A stretch of 64,000 nt of DNA. It comes from Gymnorhina tibicen (taxonomy: Eukaryota; Chordata; Aves; Passeriformes; Artamidae). The notes below the pieces were generated by a model. The model ran no database searches. It was given only the letters and a program-made list of their open reading frames with translations, and had not been told where the DNA came from. The position numbers and the translations under genes were made by a program. Below, piece after piece: positions 47,023-60,900 of the stretch. The stretch is from the NCBI GenBank assembly GCA_013399875.1, contig VXAZ01005703.1, positions 1,488,001-1,552,000 of the forward strand. The letters run 5' to 3'. Each line of letters begins with the position of its first letter. The stretch's first letter is position 1.

Positions 47023-50000
47023 GTAAGTCCTCACTTAAAATTGTGTAGAAGAAACAGGGTGATTGCAAAGCTGTGTGTCATCAGGCAGCGTGGTCCCTCT
47101 GTGCTGTCTGTTGTATCCATGATGAGGTGTTTCGTAGCACGGGTTTGGGTCTGCTGTTCCTCAGCAAGATGTTGTCTGTGTGCTGGGTCATCCTGAAAGC
47201 CTTTAGTATTTGACTTTGTGGCTGTGTATTTGCCTGTGTTTGGACCACAGAGGGACTGTAGAGGATGTTTAAGTCACTAAATGTTTGATTTTCTCTGTTT
47301 TAAAATGCTTCTTTGTGGCCAGGTGTATTTTGAATGGTATATCTGGCCTCAGCCAAGGCTTGGCTCGTCACTGTGAGTGCAAATTCATGAAATCCAAAAG
47401 CACCTTGAGGAGGGTCCCTTGCACTGCTGTGTGCTTGGTCTCCAGCTCTGGGTGCTGCCTGGGCACAGGCAGGGTGTGTTTGTGTAGGATACTCTGTGGT
47501 TTGAAATTACATTCCAGTGCAATAACTTGTGTGATGAATTTAGGGCTTGGCTTTGGGAGAGAATCATGTGTTCACATGGGTCAAAAGTCATCCAAATAAT
47601 AGTTTAAAAAATTGTTTTTGTAAGAAATAGGTTTGGGGTAGGCTGTTGAATATATTTAGTTATTTGCTAGCTGTATAATATGACCATGCATCTTTATCCC
47701 TTAATCTGTGCTGATTTATTCTGTTTGTGTGAATACAAAAGGAATCAAAACAAAGTCATGATTCAAACTGACACCACTTTAAAACATCTGATAAAGGAAT
47801 TGCCTTCTCTTTAGTCACCGATATTTTTGTGAGGCATGGGAGGAAAGGCAATAGCAGATGGCAGAAATTTCCAGCAACATGCGGTGTGAGATGTAAGCAG
47901 AGCTTTCCCAGCACCCCTGCTGCGGCAGCAGATGGAGGGACTGGCAAGGCGGGAGGAGCTGAGTTTGTTCGGTGCTTCGAGAGCCGGGCTCTGCTGGGCG
48001 AGCCGGGGCTGGCAGAGCTGAGAGCGCTGAGGCAGCCAGGGCTGAGGGAAAGGTGACAAATGCCAAGGGAGGGGGTGCCAAAGGCACCGCAAATATGTAG
48101 CAAAACTCCTAATGATGCTTTGAGGTTTTCCTCTCTCCAGACATTTTATGGCTTTTTCCAAGGCAAGAGATCAGAATTGTGGCTTTCCCCCAATCTGTGC
48201 CTGCATACACACACACAGAGGTGGCATTTCTGCATTTTATAAACCTCTGCAAAACATTCGGAATCTTCACAACCTTTCTGTTTTTTCTGAGACAAAACAA
48301 ACTCAAATATACAAGAGCACATCATTCAGTTAATTGCTGTCACCTGCAATTGCTATCAGGTGTTTAAAATAATGTCTAATTGTGCTAGAAAAGGAACCCA
48401 CTTTTTTCTGTTACAGCCTTGATTTTTCAGAGCTGGTAGAAAATGAATTTTATGAAAGCTTATAGGTTATTTTACACCATGCATCGTGTTTTCTTGCAAA
48501 CTATTTTCATTCAATGCATCCAAAATTATAAGATTTTAGCACTCTTTTTAAGTGATATCTGTAGAACTGATGCTTGAAATCACCTTTCCAATGGTTGGAT
48601 TATTACGTGCAAATCTCTGCTTTTTAGGTTTGTGTTGATGAGGTTGTTTATTTTAGGGACCTTAAAATGTAGGGACTTCACGTTTTCTCTGGTATGGTGC
48701 AATAAGAAGTGCATATCCACTGTGCTGTTAGACTGCTATATGGGAGGCTAAAAAGCTCCTGGAGTCAAAGAGAAGCACCAGGAGAGTTGCAGCTCATATT
48801 TAGGTCAGAAGCAATAAAAGAAACCTCCCTGAGAGTGTCACTGATTAATCATTAAAGTGAAAGATTTTTCTTCTTTGAGTGTAAAGCTACAGTATGTTAA
48901 AATTGCACTTGGTGGATTAGTACAACACACTCAGATCTAGCTGAAGCTTTGTCTGAGGACAGTGACCTGTGAATTGTATTTTTAAATCTGTCGCTGAGCT
49001 TTCAGGTAGCCAGGGGCACTGTCTGGACTCGTCAGGAGTCATGAAGCAGCTGTATTTTATAAGAGTCTGGAAACCTGCCGGTAACAGCCTCACAAACAAC
49101 ATCCTTTGGCTGAAATGATAAACTTCATTAGGTCAATATAACTACACATACTAAAGAATTTTAAATGTACTTTTACAAGACTACATAAAAACATCACATG
49201 CTTACAGGCTTTACAACTAGTAAAGACTGAGGAAAATCATCTAGTGCTTATTAAACTTTCTTTCATCCTCTAAATTAAGTAGCTGAAGTAGGTCAGTGTT
49301 GTTGACTATTACTCTCTTACTTTTTAACCAAGAGAAGTTAAACATTTTCACAGTTTAGAAATTTCTGTACTAAATAACTGCATTTTATATGGCTTGTGGA
49401 ATTTCAGTAACAGCTGCTTCACTTTTTTTATTTGAGCACATGATTTCTGGAACCTCAGGAAGGCAGGTAAAAGACTTGAGCTTAGGGAGCCAGTGACTAA
49501 TGTTTTATTTCTGTGAATGTTGTATTGTGTTCTAAATAACTTTAGCTTTGGTCGCACGGAGAAATCACAGGGAGTTGGTGGTGGTGTTCTGAGTGTGTTT
49601 ATCCCTGCTCTTCTCAGTGGTGAATATTGAATCGAGTGTAGTACTGGAGATGAGAGGTTTCATGCGTTGCCTGTTGTTTGCACAAAAGCTTAAGGTAGAT
49701 TAAGTGTTGTGATAAAAGCTGATTGCGAGAGTTAATAAAAGTGTGTGGGGCTTTGTTTTTGTTATGTCTTAAACCGCAGAAGGATACTGTTTGCGTGCAT
49801 GTGTGAATGTGGGATTTTAATGCAGGTTTCTACAATGTGCTACTTTTTGACTTGTTTTAAATTTAAAAGATTAGCAGATCGTTCATCTTTAGAAGACCTG
49901 AATTTGCAAAGAGGAAGGTCTTCCTGACAATACATGAGAAATGTATCTGTGCTCCCAAGCAATACAAAGAGGAGAGATAAAACTTTTATAACTGCAGTGT

Positions 50001-52296
50001 ACTGCAGAAATATGCACTATTTTATTTAAATTAATTTTATTTTTAGTACATATAACTGTATGCACTAAAAAAAATCAACTTTGTAAAGCCCTGCTTGGTG
50101 GAAGTAGGCAGTGGCATACCTGGGAATGGCTGCACTGGGGTAGGTCAAGGTCCAGCTGGTCCAGGACTGTGCTGCCAAGAGCCATGAATATCCCCTAGGA
50201 TTTCCTCTTGGCTTCAGCACATTACTCAGAGGCTTCCACACAACAGGATCAGCTTTCATTTTGATAGTTATGTCTAGAACATGGAAAAAAGATCCACGAT
50301 TTGATTTTCTAAATGTCTTTTTTATTCTGAGTGCATGTGAGGTGAACACAGCCTGGGTGTCTGCCTGGGGCAGCCCAGTCACCCTTTCTCAGGTGTCCAT
50401 CCCTCTCTGCTTCTTTTGCAGGCAGGGGCAAATTCCCATTGCTGCTGCAACCCTAATGTAGCTCCTTCAAACTCTTGGCTTAGTGGGGCTTGGGGTTTAT
50501 AGTCTGGGGGCTTTTGGGGAGAGCTTTTTTCTTCTTACATTTAAAAATGTTAACCTCATTTGTTGTTCTCCCCTAGTATTGCCTGAGCAAAATACATGTG
50601 TGAACAAGGTATGTGGGGGAGGCAATGTTATCCACATGTTCCTGTGTTGCCCACACAGTAAAAAAGAGGTGAGACAAACTGCTCCTTCTTTGATGAAACA
50701 GGTTGCGACATTCTATGCGTGAGTGATGCTCTCAGTACAATGCTGGGAAAATGATGGGGTTTTCTTTTTGTTTTTGTAAGAAAAGTGTTGGTTTTGTTAT
50801 TGAACACTACAAGTTTCCTTTAAAGTTCTCCAAGAAATCTCCAGAGCTTCCCCTTCCCAACAAATGCTGCCCTTGATTTGCTGTTGACCCCTGTGGGATG
50901 AAGTCATCAGGAGAAAGTTCTTGTTTTCTTGTAACTTTTTTCCTACACAGCCTTGTTGCTTTGTTAAATTCACCAGAGTAGACATGTGTTTTAAGTCTGA
51001 TGACTTGTATTACGTTAGGAAATCCTCCCACAGCACAGACCTTTCTAAACTTTGTTTGTTGACTTACGGGAACAAGATCGTTCCTGTTGCTGTGGCTGAC
51101 ATTTGTGTGTGGCAGCCACACGCTCTGGGGGACAAGGACAGCTTGGTCCCTTTCCTGTTTGCAGGGTGAAACGGACAACAACAAAACAACAATGCTGTTG
51201 TCTAAGAGGGGTCTTTCCATGTTCAAATTCATGGCAAGGCAGCTCTGAAGAGGCAGCACTTCTATTAAAAAGAGGTGTTTGCAGCCGGGAGGCTCCTGAG
51301 AGCCTCGCACGCAAGCGTTTGGGGGTGGGCGGCACGTCTGTATCCATCAGCCTGCCTGAAAGAATCAGGGCAGGAGCATCTGATTGAAAATCAAACAGGC
51401 ACCCACTTCCTCTCTTCCTAATCTGCATCCACCAAAAGAGAAGGGAAATCTTGGGGAGTGGGGCAGAGGGAGTATTTGGCATCTCCGCAAGGAATGCAAT
51501 AATCCCAAATGTGGTGTGAGAGCACTTCACGATCGCACACTGGCACTCGCTCGCGGTGGCTGCTGCCAGTTTCCCTCCCACGCGTGCTCCGTCTCAGAGG
51601 TAATGTGAGTCTGGATGCCGGACAGTTAATCAACTGCAGGAAAATTAACATTTTGGGGACAGTTCTTCTGTTGCGAGGTGCTTGCTGTTTAATAAAACAC
51701 AGCATGCTGCCACGTATTGCATACTTGCAGGACCCTGCTGGCTGCCTGCTCAGTTGGCTTTTGGTTTTGGCTGGGGTTTAGCATTTCTCAGTGTTGAATT
51801 TCTCCTGTTGCCATTGCTGAGGGGAGGATGGGCTATGCCGTGCTGGTGAAGGCAGAAGTCTGGCCCTGCCTGCTCTGGGTTTTCTCCAGGGCTGTGAACC
51901 CTCAACAGAGCAGCATCCCATTGTCCCTTGGTACCCGTGGGCAGCTGGGAGAAAGGCTGGCAGTGTGGAGGCCTTGTGACGCTGTTGTGGGCAGAGGATG
52001 CTGGAGAGGTGAAGGGTCACCTGCGAAGGGTGCACAGGTGTTTCTTACGGTGCTGTCTGTGAGAATGGGAGGTCCTGAACATGGACCTCATGGATTTTGC
52101 TAACAATGGCTACAAGCCTGCAGGTGTGGAGCCAACATGCCCTGCTGTGGCAGACTCCATCCTTGAGGACAAGGATCCCTGCATGGGGAGGGTTCCTAAA
52201 AAGGGCCTGACCTCGGTGGCAGGGTTGTTCCCATGGGGGCAGAGCTGTGGACAAACACAGGCCAGCTGTGGAGAAGAGAGGAAAGGAGCTCTGTAT

Positions 52297-52321
52297 CTAA
52301 GGTGCCAATCTAGCACCTTAG
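52297..52321. repeat. 9-bp inverted repeat
   Basis: CTAAGGTGC and GCACCTTAG, separated by 7 nt (CAATCTA). It is not followed by a U-run and no role is apparent. Confidence 0.8.
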
Positions 52322-55300
52322 GCTGCCTGCACTCAACAGCAGTCAGGACCCTGGCAACCTGGGTGAAAGCCAACCCATTCCTGAAAAACCTTGAGGTCAT
52401 TCTTTTGCTATGATGAAATATATAAAAAATATTTTCTCTGAAAAATAACTTCATTTAGATTCATGTGCAGTGTTTTGCCCTTTGCTGCCTAGAGTTTGGG
52501 TAACAGTAGTGGTGTCTCCTTCCAGCGAGGGTGATTTAGGGAGTGGTGTGTAAGTGATGTATGTAAATTCCACATCAGCAGTTATGTGCCTTTGGGATGT
52601 GTTGCTGCCCAACGTGGCCCAATACAGAGACCCTGTGCTCTGGCCCAGCTCACGTGTTTTGCTCTGGAAAGGCGCAGTTTTCTCTATCGCACTGGCCAAT
52701 ACATGTGTACAGCTGTTGTAATTTTTTCCCTTGAGCTTTAGCTTTGGTTCACTTTTATAATTTAAGTAACTGTATGGAAAGTGATAAAGAGTAGGATATG
52801 TGTCCTGTGATGTAATATCCAAGAGAGATGGTAAGCTATACACCCTGTCTGTTATGGAGGATTTTTCATATTGGCTTTGCTCAGATAGAAATCTCAATTA
52901 CTTTATGTTTTTCTAAGTCATTTAAATACTCTTGTCTTTCAGCCCCATGACATTTGAAAAATGTACCAGTAATCTTGTTTGCTCATTTACAGCTTCTTAC
53001 AGGGCTTGGCATCTCTGCCAGCCTTCCTCCACTCGGGCTCTGATCTCTGTCTTGGTAAAACACCCACAAGCTCAGCATTGGAAATATGTAATGGACTGAA
53101 ACTGCTCTTGTGAACGGGTTTTGTTTTTGTCGTTGGTTTGTTTGGTTGTTTTTTTTTTTTTGTTTTTTTTTAATGTGAAATGATTTTAGGAACATAAGGA
53201 GAAAACATTCACAGAGCATATAAAATCACTGACCTTCACCTTCAGAACAGTTCTCTCTGTGCACTCTGGGGGAACAACTGGAGAAGTTCCTGCCAGCCCA
53301 AAGAGCTGGTTGATGCTGAGCAGTTGGGACAGTGCGGCAGTGCGTTGTGCTCTGGGGTTATGCTCACAGACCAGAAAAGGAAGCCATAGTTTGGAAAACA
53401 GCAGAGTCATGTGGCTGGAAGAGGTATGCAGCATTAGGCTTGTCCAGAAACAACTGAGGTAAGGATTTAGAGGGGTAATTTTGCAAAAGGAAATCGCTCT
53501 CCTCCCACCCGTCACACACAGGCAGAGGCAGGGAGGGGGTGGCCAGACAGAGGCAGAGGAGGGGGGGATGTTTTGTACTGATACGGCAACAGCGTTGTCT
53601 GGAGAGCAGCAGAGACTTTGTCACTGTTTCAAAATAAACAGAGGACTTTGGACACAGGAGAAAAACCAGCAGCTCCTCAAGAACACATTGAGCACTGCCA
53701 TCAGCAGAGCTGCACTCTCTCGCCACAGGAAGAGCAAGGCTTTACCCCATCTTTCAATGAGAACTGTGAAAAGTAAGTCTGGCTTGCTGGCCAGGCAAGA
53801 GAGGAACCTCTGGAGTTTGAGCTACTGCCCATCTGGGTCTCTTCAGCCCCTGGCGGCCACTTGCCTTTCCAGACAAAAGCATCATGATGCTTTTGAGGAA
53901 GGACAGCACATGACTTCTTGCTCCTATGCTCTAGAAATAAAACTGCTATGAAGTCCGTATGGTTATTTTCACCTTTAAGGAACAAATAGAAAATATGAGA
54001 GGGAAAAATTTTAACCTTTTCTCACCAGTGAAACTGGTCCCAGTATGCATCTGCTCTTGTTAAGGAGCCAATTAAATTTAAACTCTAATGCTTTGTTTTC
54101 TTAGGTATTTTTTGTCTTAATATTTGTCTTAGGTGCCTCTCTAACGTGCCGTCAGTACAGGAGATGGTTTTGCAGCCAGCTGAGAGACGCAGGATCTTGA
54201 GAGTGTTCCTATAGGCTCAGCAGGGCTGCTCCTGCCTTGGGAAAATGCTCTGTCATGCTCCTCCTTACCAGGGCTGGTCTGTGACAGCTTTCCTGGTGTT
54301 GGGTGCTGAGATTTGTTGATGTTTGGCCTTTCTCAAGCAGGGAAAGCAGGCCTTCTCGCTGAGTCTACCTGCAGCTTTGCTTAGTGCAAAAATGTAAATT
54401 TTGCACTGTGGCTCCCTTGTGCTTGAGCTCTTCTCTGTGCCCCTATTCTTCAGCAGACCAGGACTGGCCAGGGTCTGTTAGACTATTGATTTTTGTTTTT
54501 TTAAATTATTTTTCCATCGCAAGGCTGCAGGCACAGCATTGCTTGGTATTGATTTCTGACAGCATCACAAAGGGTGCGGGGGTATTGTCCTTGCAGGGCC
54601 AGCCCATCCCCAGGGGCCAGCTAAGCCCCTGCCCTGAAAAGCTGCACCTGTGTGTCTCCCCGTGCCCCAGGAGAAAGCACAGGGGGAGGGGGCTGATGTG
54701 AGAGGGGAGGGGCTGCACCCACTGAGAGGCTGATAAAAACATGCACTTGAATTTATCAGCTGGCTCTCTTGACCTCTAACTGCAAAAACCTAGAGTTTCC
54801 AGAATCTGAGAAAACCTTCATTTCTCAGTCTGCTTTTAAAAAATAAGCTCCTGCCTCAGTACTCGATAGGGGCTGCGTTTGTTCGGCACCTGAATAAAGA
54901 CAAAGCAGAAGTGACTGGAACATTATAAAGCAGGTTGTTTTCAAAGAACCTGACCCCACAATTTTGGGTCATGCAAAGGTCTGTTCTCCACTGAATATTT
55001 TATTCCCTCTATCTAAAACTGCAGTCACACTACCAATATTTCCCATGAATAATTTCTAATGGGGCCAAGACCCTTGCAGCTAGGACTGATGCTCAGGCTA
55101 CAGTGCTGTATGCTTCTGCTGTCCACGTTTGTGTTGGAGATACCCACAGCTTGGCAAAGCATTTGATTTACATCTGGACATGAAATTTAGTATTTCAGTG
55201 CTGTTTTTGTGGCCTATTGACATACATGGAGCCCAACATTGATGAGGTATTTTAACTGACTCAGAGTTGAGAAAATCTGAGAGTTCGGTCCTCTGAGCTC

Positions 55301-57867
55301 TCTAAAATGTTCTCAACTCCAGTTGCATTCTAGGGCTGTAAATGTAAGTCACGGTTCACTGATAGTGCAGCAGCAAGGGCCATAACCTGCAGGCTTTTTA
55401 GCTTAGAGCAAGTGACAGAGGTGCAGGCAAGAGCTTGCCAGTGGCTTTTTTGTTCCCAGGAAATACAGAGTTTTGGTCTTAGGATGAGATGTGGTGGAAA
55501 GCTAATGTCAAAAGGAAAATACTTCCCCTGCTGTTTTTCTCTCCTCCTTTCCTTATGCCCTTCCTGTGTGCCATCCAAGCTGATATTTTGCAGAAGTGCA
55601 GGGCGGAGTTGTGGTTACAGGATGTGGGTGTTTTGTTAAGGCACAGAAGCTGCCAGGGACCACATGGCTGCTGTTCACCTGGGAGAGGGGCAGATCCTCC
55701 AGTGCTCTTTAAATCCTGTGGTGCAACAGATCCCCTACCAGCATTTCCAGGTTTAAGACAGATTAAACTCTGGGACCAATTCAAGCATTTATTCAAGTCC
55801 TTTCAGCAAAAGCTAAATATGTTCTTACATCCCTATTGCAACAACTCAGGGTGCCCATATAATAAAAGGCAAATTACCAAGTTCCAGGGAACACCCATGT
55901 GTATGAAAAGACCTCCATCTCATATACTTTTAATATATCTTTTACGCCACTTATACCACTGTTTTCCTGCCTTCCTGGTGGCCTCCTGACAAGGTGAACT
56001 TACCTGAAAATAAATGCGATAAAGTGTGCAGCTAATGGATATAAGGATAGTTTGGGGTTTTTTCTTTGTAAAGCAGGAAATTAAAAAATGTGTTCTCAGT
56101 TCTTCTGCTTAGGTGTGAAATTTGCCAGACAGCTTTCAAGCCATGTAGACACTTAATTCTCAGGAAGAAGTGGGATTTGTCTCCATAGTAATGAACTCAC
56201 TATTTTTTAGAAGATGTTGGTGATAAAAGATAAGAGGGTTTTTTCATCCAAGCCTGCATTTCCATTGCTTCATCATCTTTATCATGAAGAGGCAGCAGAA
56301 TAAAATTTAATGTAATAAATCAATGCATATAAAGGTTTTATATTTAAAAAACTCCATCCAAACAAACCCCAAAAATGAAAATAAACCACCCTCATTAAAT
56401 CCAAGAATTTAGGCTTGAATTTTTTTCCTCCCTTCATCTTGGTTTGAGCTTCCTGATGTTCATTCCCAAAATGTTTGGTCAGTAAGTGTTTGGAGAATGA
56501 CAGCTTGACTAAACCATTGATATGAAATTTCAGCAACCTTGTATGTTACTGCTGTTTACAAAATGATTTTGAACTAACACACATTGCAGAACTGTAAGTG
56601 GTGGTTTGAGTTTTTTGGCTTTTTTAATGGAGACTTTTCAAACTGGCATGCATGCAAACATGTATTGTTTTGAAACTTAAGTGAAACAAAACTTGGGAAT
56701 TTGGGAACATGGAACCTTTTCTCTGCTGAAAATCTGTATCAAGTGTCACTTCATGAGCTGGGTGTGGACTCTCACGAGGCAATTTTTTTCCTGAGGAGCA
56801 ATATCATCAAGATATTTGCATTTGCCTTTCAATCTGAGCTCTTTAGATAAATAGCAGCTTGATTAGTTGTGACTGCTTGTTCCTTGCACAACCATTTTAA
56901 AAATTTGAGGGCCTGTAAAGAGACAGAAAGTTCCAAAGGGTTTTTTTCACCTATAGAATAAGGATGTGAGGAACTTAAATCCAGTTACATAGACCTCAGT
57001 GGTGATATTTTTGGAGCTATACTTGCTGCAGGTGCGTTTGCTGAGCTTTCCACCTTAGCCCTGAGCAGCAGCAGCAGCAGCTCCTGAGCAGACAGGAATT
57101 TACTAGCAACAAAATTTACTTGCTTATAAAGCAAACATGCTTTGGAGCCCCTGCATCCCCTGTGGTAGCACTGTAACTTGTGTCACTGGGCATCAGTCAG
57201 CCTAAGCTGTGGTGCAGGACCGAGTGCAGACCCATTGCTGAGAACAAGTGTGGTAGTTTTGTGAAGCCTCAGAGCAAATCTGAAGCCTGAGATCTTTATT
57301 TACTTGAGATTTTTGTGCTTTGTACACTGGAGTAATGTGTTGATCTCACAGCTTCTGAAAACATTTACTGTTAACAATGAAAACATGTTGGTCTTTGAGG
57401 GATACTTGCTGCACTTCCAGAAACTATGTCAAGGATGGAACAAATTCCCATGTTATCAGCCAGGACAGTTTTATTGTCATTCATAATAGAGCTGAGAGTG
57501 CAAAACACCGTGTTTCATCAGGACTTTGGTATTAGTTTCTTTAGTGCATTTTGCTTCTCTTGAAATACTCTGAATAATTGAAATTGTATGAGTCTTGTGA
57601 AAATGAAAAAGAAAAATAACAACACAAAAAACCTGTGTGTGAATATTGTACAAACATTTTCATGCACAAAAAAATTATTTCTGGTCTATTTGGTTTTTAT
57701 CCAGTTTCCCCCATATGTTGGACCTGGTGCCACATTCCTGCATGCACTAGGAATGAATTATATCCTGAGGATAAGGAATAAGCTATTTACAGATGTCTTA
57801 ATAGAATTGTTTCTCAGTTCTTAATGAAAACCCATTAGAAGTATATTGTTAATAAAAGTTTGGAACA

Positions 57868-57924
57868 CTCTAAAGGTTTACATACTGTTTAGTATTTAAA
57901 GGTTTAGTATTTAAACCTTTAGAG
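57868..57924. repeat. 13-bp inverted repeat enclosing a 15-bp direct duplication
   Basis: The arms CTCTAAAGGTTTA (57868-57880) and TAAACCTTTAGAG (57912-57924) are exact reverse complements. Between and overlapping them is a near-exact tandem pair, TGTTTAGTATTTAAA (57886-57900) and GGTTTAGTATTTAAA (57901-57915). Confidence 0.85.
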
Positions 57925-60900
57925 AGAGAAGTGAGTGAAATTAATCTTGTCATCAAGGCCAAGCTTGCCCAGGTTTGATTCTCTCAGTGGAGGGAGTTGA
58001 TGGCCACAGCATTGGTGACTGCCACGGCCCTGCTCTGGAGGGAGACAGGGAGGCTGTTGCTTTGCCTTGTCCTCCTCACTGGTGAGGCTACTGGGGAAAA
58101 CCCTCCCAGGAGGGTAAACTTGGCTTTTGTGATTGTCTCCTCAGGCAGCTGTGGGAATCTAGGAAGTTTTGCAGCCCAGTCAGCTGAAGTGCTACCCTGT
58201 ACAGACAGATTCTTTCCCTGAAATATGGAAACTGACCCAAAGTCCTCGGTGCCTTTGGACTCTGTGGAGAGGGCACAGCACTTGGTCTGTTTGGGAGGCA
58301 GAGGGTTGCAGTGGTGCAGACTGGTGGCTTCCAGCCAAGGATTCACTCAGATGAGGATGGAAAGTCCAGTAGGCAACTCAATAGGAGCTGCAATTCCTAC
58401 CATGCTGCTGATGCACTGTGAATTGGTGTCAAAGGCTTTGGAGCACAGGCTGGGAACACAAAATCCATCACTGAGAGTAGAACTGTGTAACTTCTTCACC
58501 CAAGGGAAATCTTCATGTGAAAAGTATGATAAACTCCTAAAGCTCAAATAGAGTTCAGGCCAGCACAAGCCTTTCTCGTAACAATAGAAAATGCAGTTTA
58601 AAGTTGGGAGGGGGAAACACAGTCTTCATTTCCCATTTATCTCTTTCTGTATTTCCCCATTTTCTTCTAGCTAGAGAATAAAGTCCCAAAATTATGAAAA
58701 TATTTTCCCACCTTCTCTTTCTGCTGTGACTGCAAAACAAAAGTTCTGCAGCTTTGGTAGGAAAACCTGTTTTAATGGACTTCCCAATCTGTACCCAGCT
58801 CAGGCACAGAGCCAGCTGTAGTTCAGCAATAAACCAGTCTCCAGGTGTTTGGGGCTGGTGCTAATAGTTGAGTTCACCCATTTGTTCTCCAATTATTTGC
58901 CTTTTGGCTGCTGAGTGTTTTTGACAGACAGCTGAGTATTGGCAGCCTGAGTACTGACTGCAAGGTCAATGACAGCTGCGTGGGCTCAGACTCAGAGATA
59001 TGTACATATGTGCTAGGGAAGGTGTTAGATCTTGCATACACGAAGCAAGAAATATCAGCAACGTTAGCTGGTGATCTTGGACACAGAAATCCTTAAAATA
59101 AGGTAACTGTAGCTGCCCAGTTTCTGAGTTACTTGGCTATAGCATCCCCCTGTGCACTGAGGTGTAATTTGCTCTCTCACAAAGAGAGAGTGTCACAGCC
59201 AGATCGTCTTTGCTCTCACTGGTTTTGAAGACTGCCAGAGTTCCAGTCAGATTCCCTGTTTCCTAGACACCGTAGTGCAGGCAATGTCCCACACAAACCT
59301 TGCTTCATTAGCTCTGCCATCTCAAGGTCTTTCTCTCATTTTTAGCAGCTCCTTTGGTATTTAGCACCATGTCTGCTTGAAAATGGAAGCTTCTCCCAAC
59401 TTGACTTTTTGCTTATGCAGAGTCAGAAGCTTGCTCTGTCAAAGCTGTAGTAGGACTAGGAGGACTCTGGTTTACAATTACGCTTTTTTTTCTGAAGCTC
59501 TGTGGTCTGCTTTTTATCAATTTGACTGCATTTCAGAGCAAGACAACTTAATTAATGGTTTCCCTCAGGATATCAAACAGCAGTGTATCAGATTTCTTAC
59601 TGAAATCCATAAACATTAAATTATCTCCAATTCATTTCTTCAGTCTGTAACTTTTCCAGTTTCTTTAAAAAACTGGAATCACACTTGTTTGCCAATATTT
59701 TCATTTAATATTTAATGAACATATGTTGTTTTATTGTAAAGACATGAGTCACCTTGACCTTGTTTTCAATTAGCATTTCATGCTCAGATCTGAAGTTGCC
59801 ACATCGTATGTTGAAAATCCACTTTTCATGTGAGACTTTGGAAATTTTAATTCCAAATTGCCAAAGAACCTGTTTTTCTCCTCCCTTACAGACAGCCCTC
59901 TGTCAAGGAGCCTACTAAGCAGGGAAGGGTTGCCCTTAGACTCCTTAAAAATAGTGGTTTACTGCTGAAAAACATTCCGCACCAATCTCCCTCTCTGCTG
60001 TTGCTATGCCAGCAGTTTCCTAGATCGGGGAGGCCTCACCTTCTCTCTCTTTTTATTTATTTATTGTAACTCAGTTATGAAGACATCCAAGTATTTGATT
60101 GTGTTTCCGTTTCTGTCTGTGACCGTTGTGCTGCTGAGATGGAGGGGAGAGAGAAAGGCTGGTGGTGAGGGTCATGTTGAGAGCTGCAGCCTCACGCTGA
60201 GGGTGCTCTCACGGAGGCACTCAGGGTGTGACCAACTGCAGAGCCAAGGCTAAGCAGTAAAGGGGGATACAGAGTTGGAAAGGTAGCATTAGGATGCAGA
60301 GTTTAGGTTTCCTGGGAAGTGGGACAGCATTTGGACTAACTGTTTGCAAGAAAGATGGGCTTCACCTCAGCTGAGCCTGGCTGGCTGTAGTTATTCTGGC
60401 GGCATTATACATCTCCAAGGCTTAGATGCATTTCTTTTTCAAACTGGAAAAGCCATTGTGCATGGAAGACTCCACAAATCTAAGTGACACATCACAAGCA
60501 GTTGAAATAATGAAAATCCTGTAATCCACGATTAAATATGATAGAATATAATAAATTTGTCAGGTAATAGCAAATTCTATTACAAGTAAATAGCCCCTGT
60601 CAATCACAGCACATAAAACTGGACAAGAAACAAATACTGCAGATATAAACAAACGAAGGACATGAAAAGAAATGCCCAGTTTAAGTCAGAATATAGAAAT
60701 AAAAGTTACATCAAAAGCTTGGTAGAAGTGGAATGCTGTAATAAAAAGACACACATCATACAGGCATGGCAGCTCACACCATGAGAGGGTAAACTTCCTA
60801 AATTTTTACAAGGTGGTTTCAAGAACAAAACCACTTACTTCATATAGTGTCTTTGGATGTGTAAAGTTACTGTAAGGGCTTCAACATATGTTTGTATATA

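Noticed and set aside
51045..51581. 178-codon open frame on the - strand
   Set aside because: It starts at GTG, no splice sites fit it well, and the product is not recognisable. Treated as chance.
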